DNA from: Ryuthela nishihirai
Lineage: Eukaryota; Arthropoda; Arachnida; Araneae; Heptathelidae
Direction: 5' to 3'
Assembly: GCA_038380435.1 (NCBI GenBank)
Contig: JAWZYU010000019.1
Span: 24,701,801 to 24,765,800 of the forward strand
Length of the DNA stretch: 64,000 nt
Made by a program: the position numbers and the translations under genes. The first letter of the stretch is position 1. Each line of letters opens with the position of its first letter. The notes under the pieces are model-generated. The model was given only the letters and a program-made list of their open reading frames with translations, did not search any database and was not told where the DNA came from. Of this stretch, positions 62,885-64,000 are shown in pieces.

Positions 62885-63838
62885 CAAGCAGCCATGGGCT
62901 ATGGAGGTCCAACCAGATTGTACAATTTAGCTCTCCAAACTCATTTCTCCTGAGCTACACTTACTGCATCTGGCCACTGTACATCAATTCTAACATGGTC
63001 CTGTTTGACATTATCTGCCCACTACATCCTAGGTCTCCCCCTCTTTCTGAGGACTAGGCACACTGTTCATAACCCTATTCAGTAAACTATAGTTATGCAT
63101 ACAGGCAACATGGCTAAACCAATGGAGTCTCTCTCTACACATATGCTGGTTAAAGGAGGTTGCCAACTCCTTTCCCTAACCTCATCATTACATATAAAGT
63201 TGAACCATCTATTGCCCAAGATAATGTGTAAACATCTAGAATCTAAGGCATCAAGTTTCCTCTTGTTTACAAAGTGTAAAACTTCACTGCCATAACTAAC
63301 CCTATAAACAAATAGACTATTAAATAGCCTAATTTTAGTCTTTAGGTGTATATGCTTATTTCCCCACACCCTCCATAGATTCTTAAAAATCCAAACAGCA
63401 AACCCTATTCATCCATTTATCTCATGCTACACATTACCAGTATCAATTACATAGCTCCCAAGATAATTAAACTGAGACACTTTTGCACATGGATTCAACC
63501 ATTCATAGCAACCGAAGCACCATCTGCCTGACCAATTTTCATCACTTCAGTTCTCTCTCTGTTTATCACCAAATCTACTCTATTACCAGTCTCATCTACT
63601 GCTCTAATGAACAAGTTCATCTCAACATCATTTGCTGAAAGGGTCAAATCATCAGAATAATCTAAATCAGAAATTTTCAGATCTCTAGACCATTTAGGCC
63701 CAAAATATTTCCCTTGCAGTGAATTTCACATTACATAATCAATAACCAAATTAAAGAGGAAAGAGGACAAAATGCACCCTTGTCGAACACCAGAAGCAAT
63801 ACTAAGCCAATTGCTACAAGCTTTACCAACTCTCACAT
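62885..63838 (-). mobile_element. LINE (family 2), 3' half
   Basis: Reading down from 63838 on the minus strand: VGKACSNWLSIASGVRQGCI then LSSFLFNLVIDYVM (RT palm), LDYSDDLTLSANDVE with the YSDD catalytic pair, and VINRERTEVMKIGQADGA. The ORF 63369-63079 follows (IHLKTKIRLFNSLFVYRVSY, GSEVLHFVNKRKLDALDSRC, then NDEVRERSWQPPL). A 3' end like RKRGRPRM and catggctgcttgaggatgat comes last, with a (GAT)n-like tail. Stops and shifts are present. It shares the 3' end with 57440-59215. Confidence 0.78.
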
Positions 63839-63841
63839 GAC

Positions 63842-64000
63842 TTGGGTTGTTTTACCTCTGAGCAGCACTTTTTTTGCACACAGTGGGCTAAATGGCCAGG
63901 TCACAGGGATTCCAAAGGTGCAGAGAAGGTTGGGGGAGGAGACCCACTGGACAGTTGTTGGGCAACAAATGGTAAACTCCCATCAAGGCCATTCAGCATG
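63842..64000 (-). mobile_element. SINE-B, 3' part, runs off the window
   Basis: It begins gggttgttttacctctgagc on plus and continues with the normal body (agacccactggacagttgtt, aaggccattcagcatg) until the window ends. It abuts the LINE at 62885-63838. Confidence 0.85.

Larger units (their letters stand above)
62237..64000 (-). other. SPT5 intron, part (upstream end outside window)
   Basis: Sequence upstream of the first visible exon. It holds AT-rich unassigned DNA (62237-62870), a LINE on the minus strand (62885-63838) and the 3' part of a SINE-B running off the window. No further SPT5 exon is visible. Confidence 0.75.

Noticed and set aside
1..64000. CRISPR arrays, operons or prokaryotic genes
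   Set aside because: No regularly spaced short repeats, and the gene structure is spliceosomal; the tandem repeats found are about 300-bp transposable units or old satellites.

Overview
The window is nuclear DNA of an animal, almost certainly an invertebrate. It is AT-rich, and its one host gene is split by introns of 0.5 to 15 kb with GT-AG borders. Those introns are packed with metazoan transposable elements: LINE, Penelope-like, Tigger, Tc1, Merlin and piggyBac-type elements, tRNA-derived SINEs and a solo LTR. The exact taxon cannot be read from the sequence. A chelicerate or other non-insect arthropod, or a mollusc, would fit; this is only an inference.

The host gene is SPT5 (SUPT5H), the transcription elongation factor subunit of DSIF, on the minus strand. 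Eight consecutive internal exons run from 62236 down to 79. In order they encode a KOW module, a Gly/Ala-rich and basic linker, a second KOW module, the CTR1 repeats (GSRTP/GSQTP type) and the CTR2 repeats (TPSPSGY type). All eight splice phases agree and the joined frame stays open. The 5' half of the gene lies above 64000, and the C-terminal KOW end lies below position 1.

Region by region, downward through the introns. 62.2-64 kb: a LINE and a truncated SINE-B. 51.4-62.1 kb: a nearly intact Merlin DNA transposon, a second copy of the same LINE family carrying two headless SINE-B copies, three full SINE-B copies and a piggyBac-type MITE with TTAA ends. 40.4-51.2 kb: a LINE with an RNase H domain interrupted by SINE-B, a Tc1 fragment and more SINE-B copies. 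24.8-40.2 kb: a Tc1 element, a complete-ended but frameshifted Tigger element, a mariner-type MITE, an old LINE, and two loci of multimeric tRNA-like repeats. 11.8-23.1 kb: a large inverted pair of Penelope-like elements, a second Penelope family, and repeat copies. 0.2-10.9 kb: a solo LTR, a LINE fragment, and a 1.3-kb array of tRNA-like 300-bp units.

The most unusual content is of two kinds. First, a family of about 300-bp units, each with a tRNA-like polymerase III promoter, occurs at four loci as tandem and head-to-head multimers. One multimer is framed by a perfect 14-bp target duplication, so it seems to have entered as a block. The layout recalls retrozymes, but I see no hammerhead core in it. 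Second, both Penelope families carry a hammerhead-ribozyme-like core downstream of the reverse transcriptase in the sense orientation. The first family sits in an inverted duplication whose two arms share the same frameshift and the same stop, while only one arm carries a later SINE insertion.
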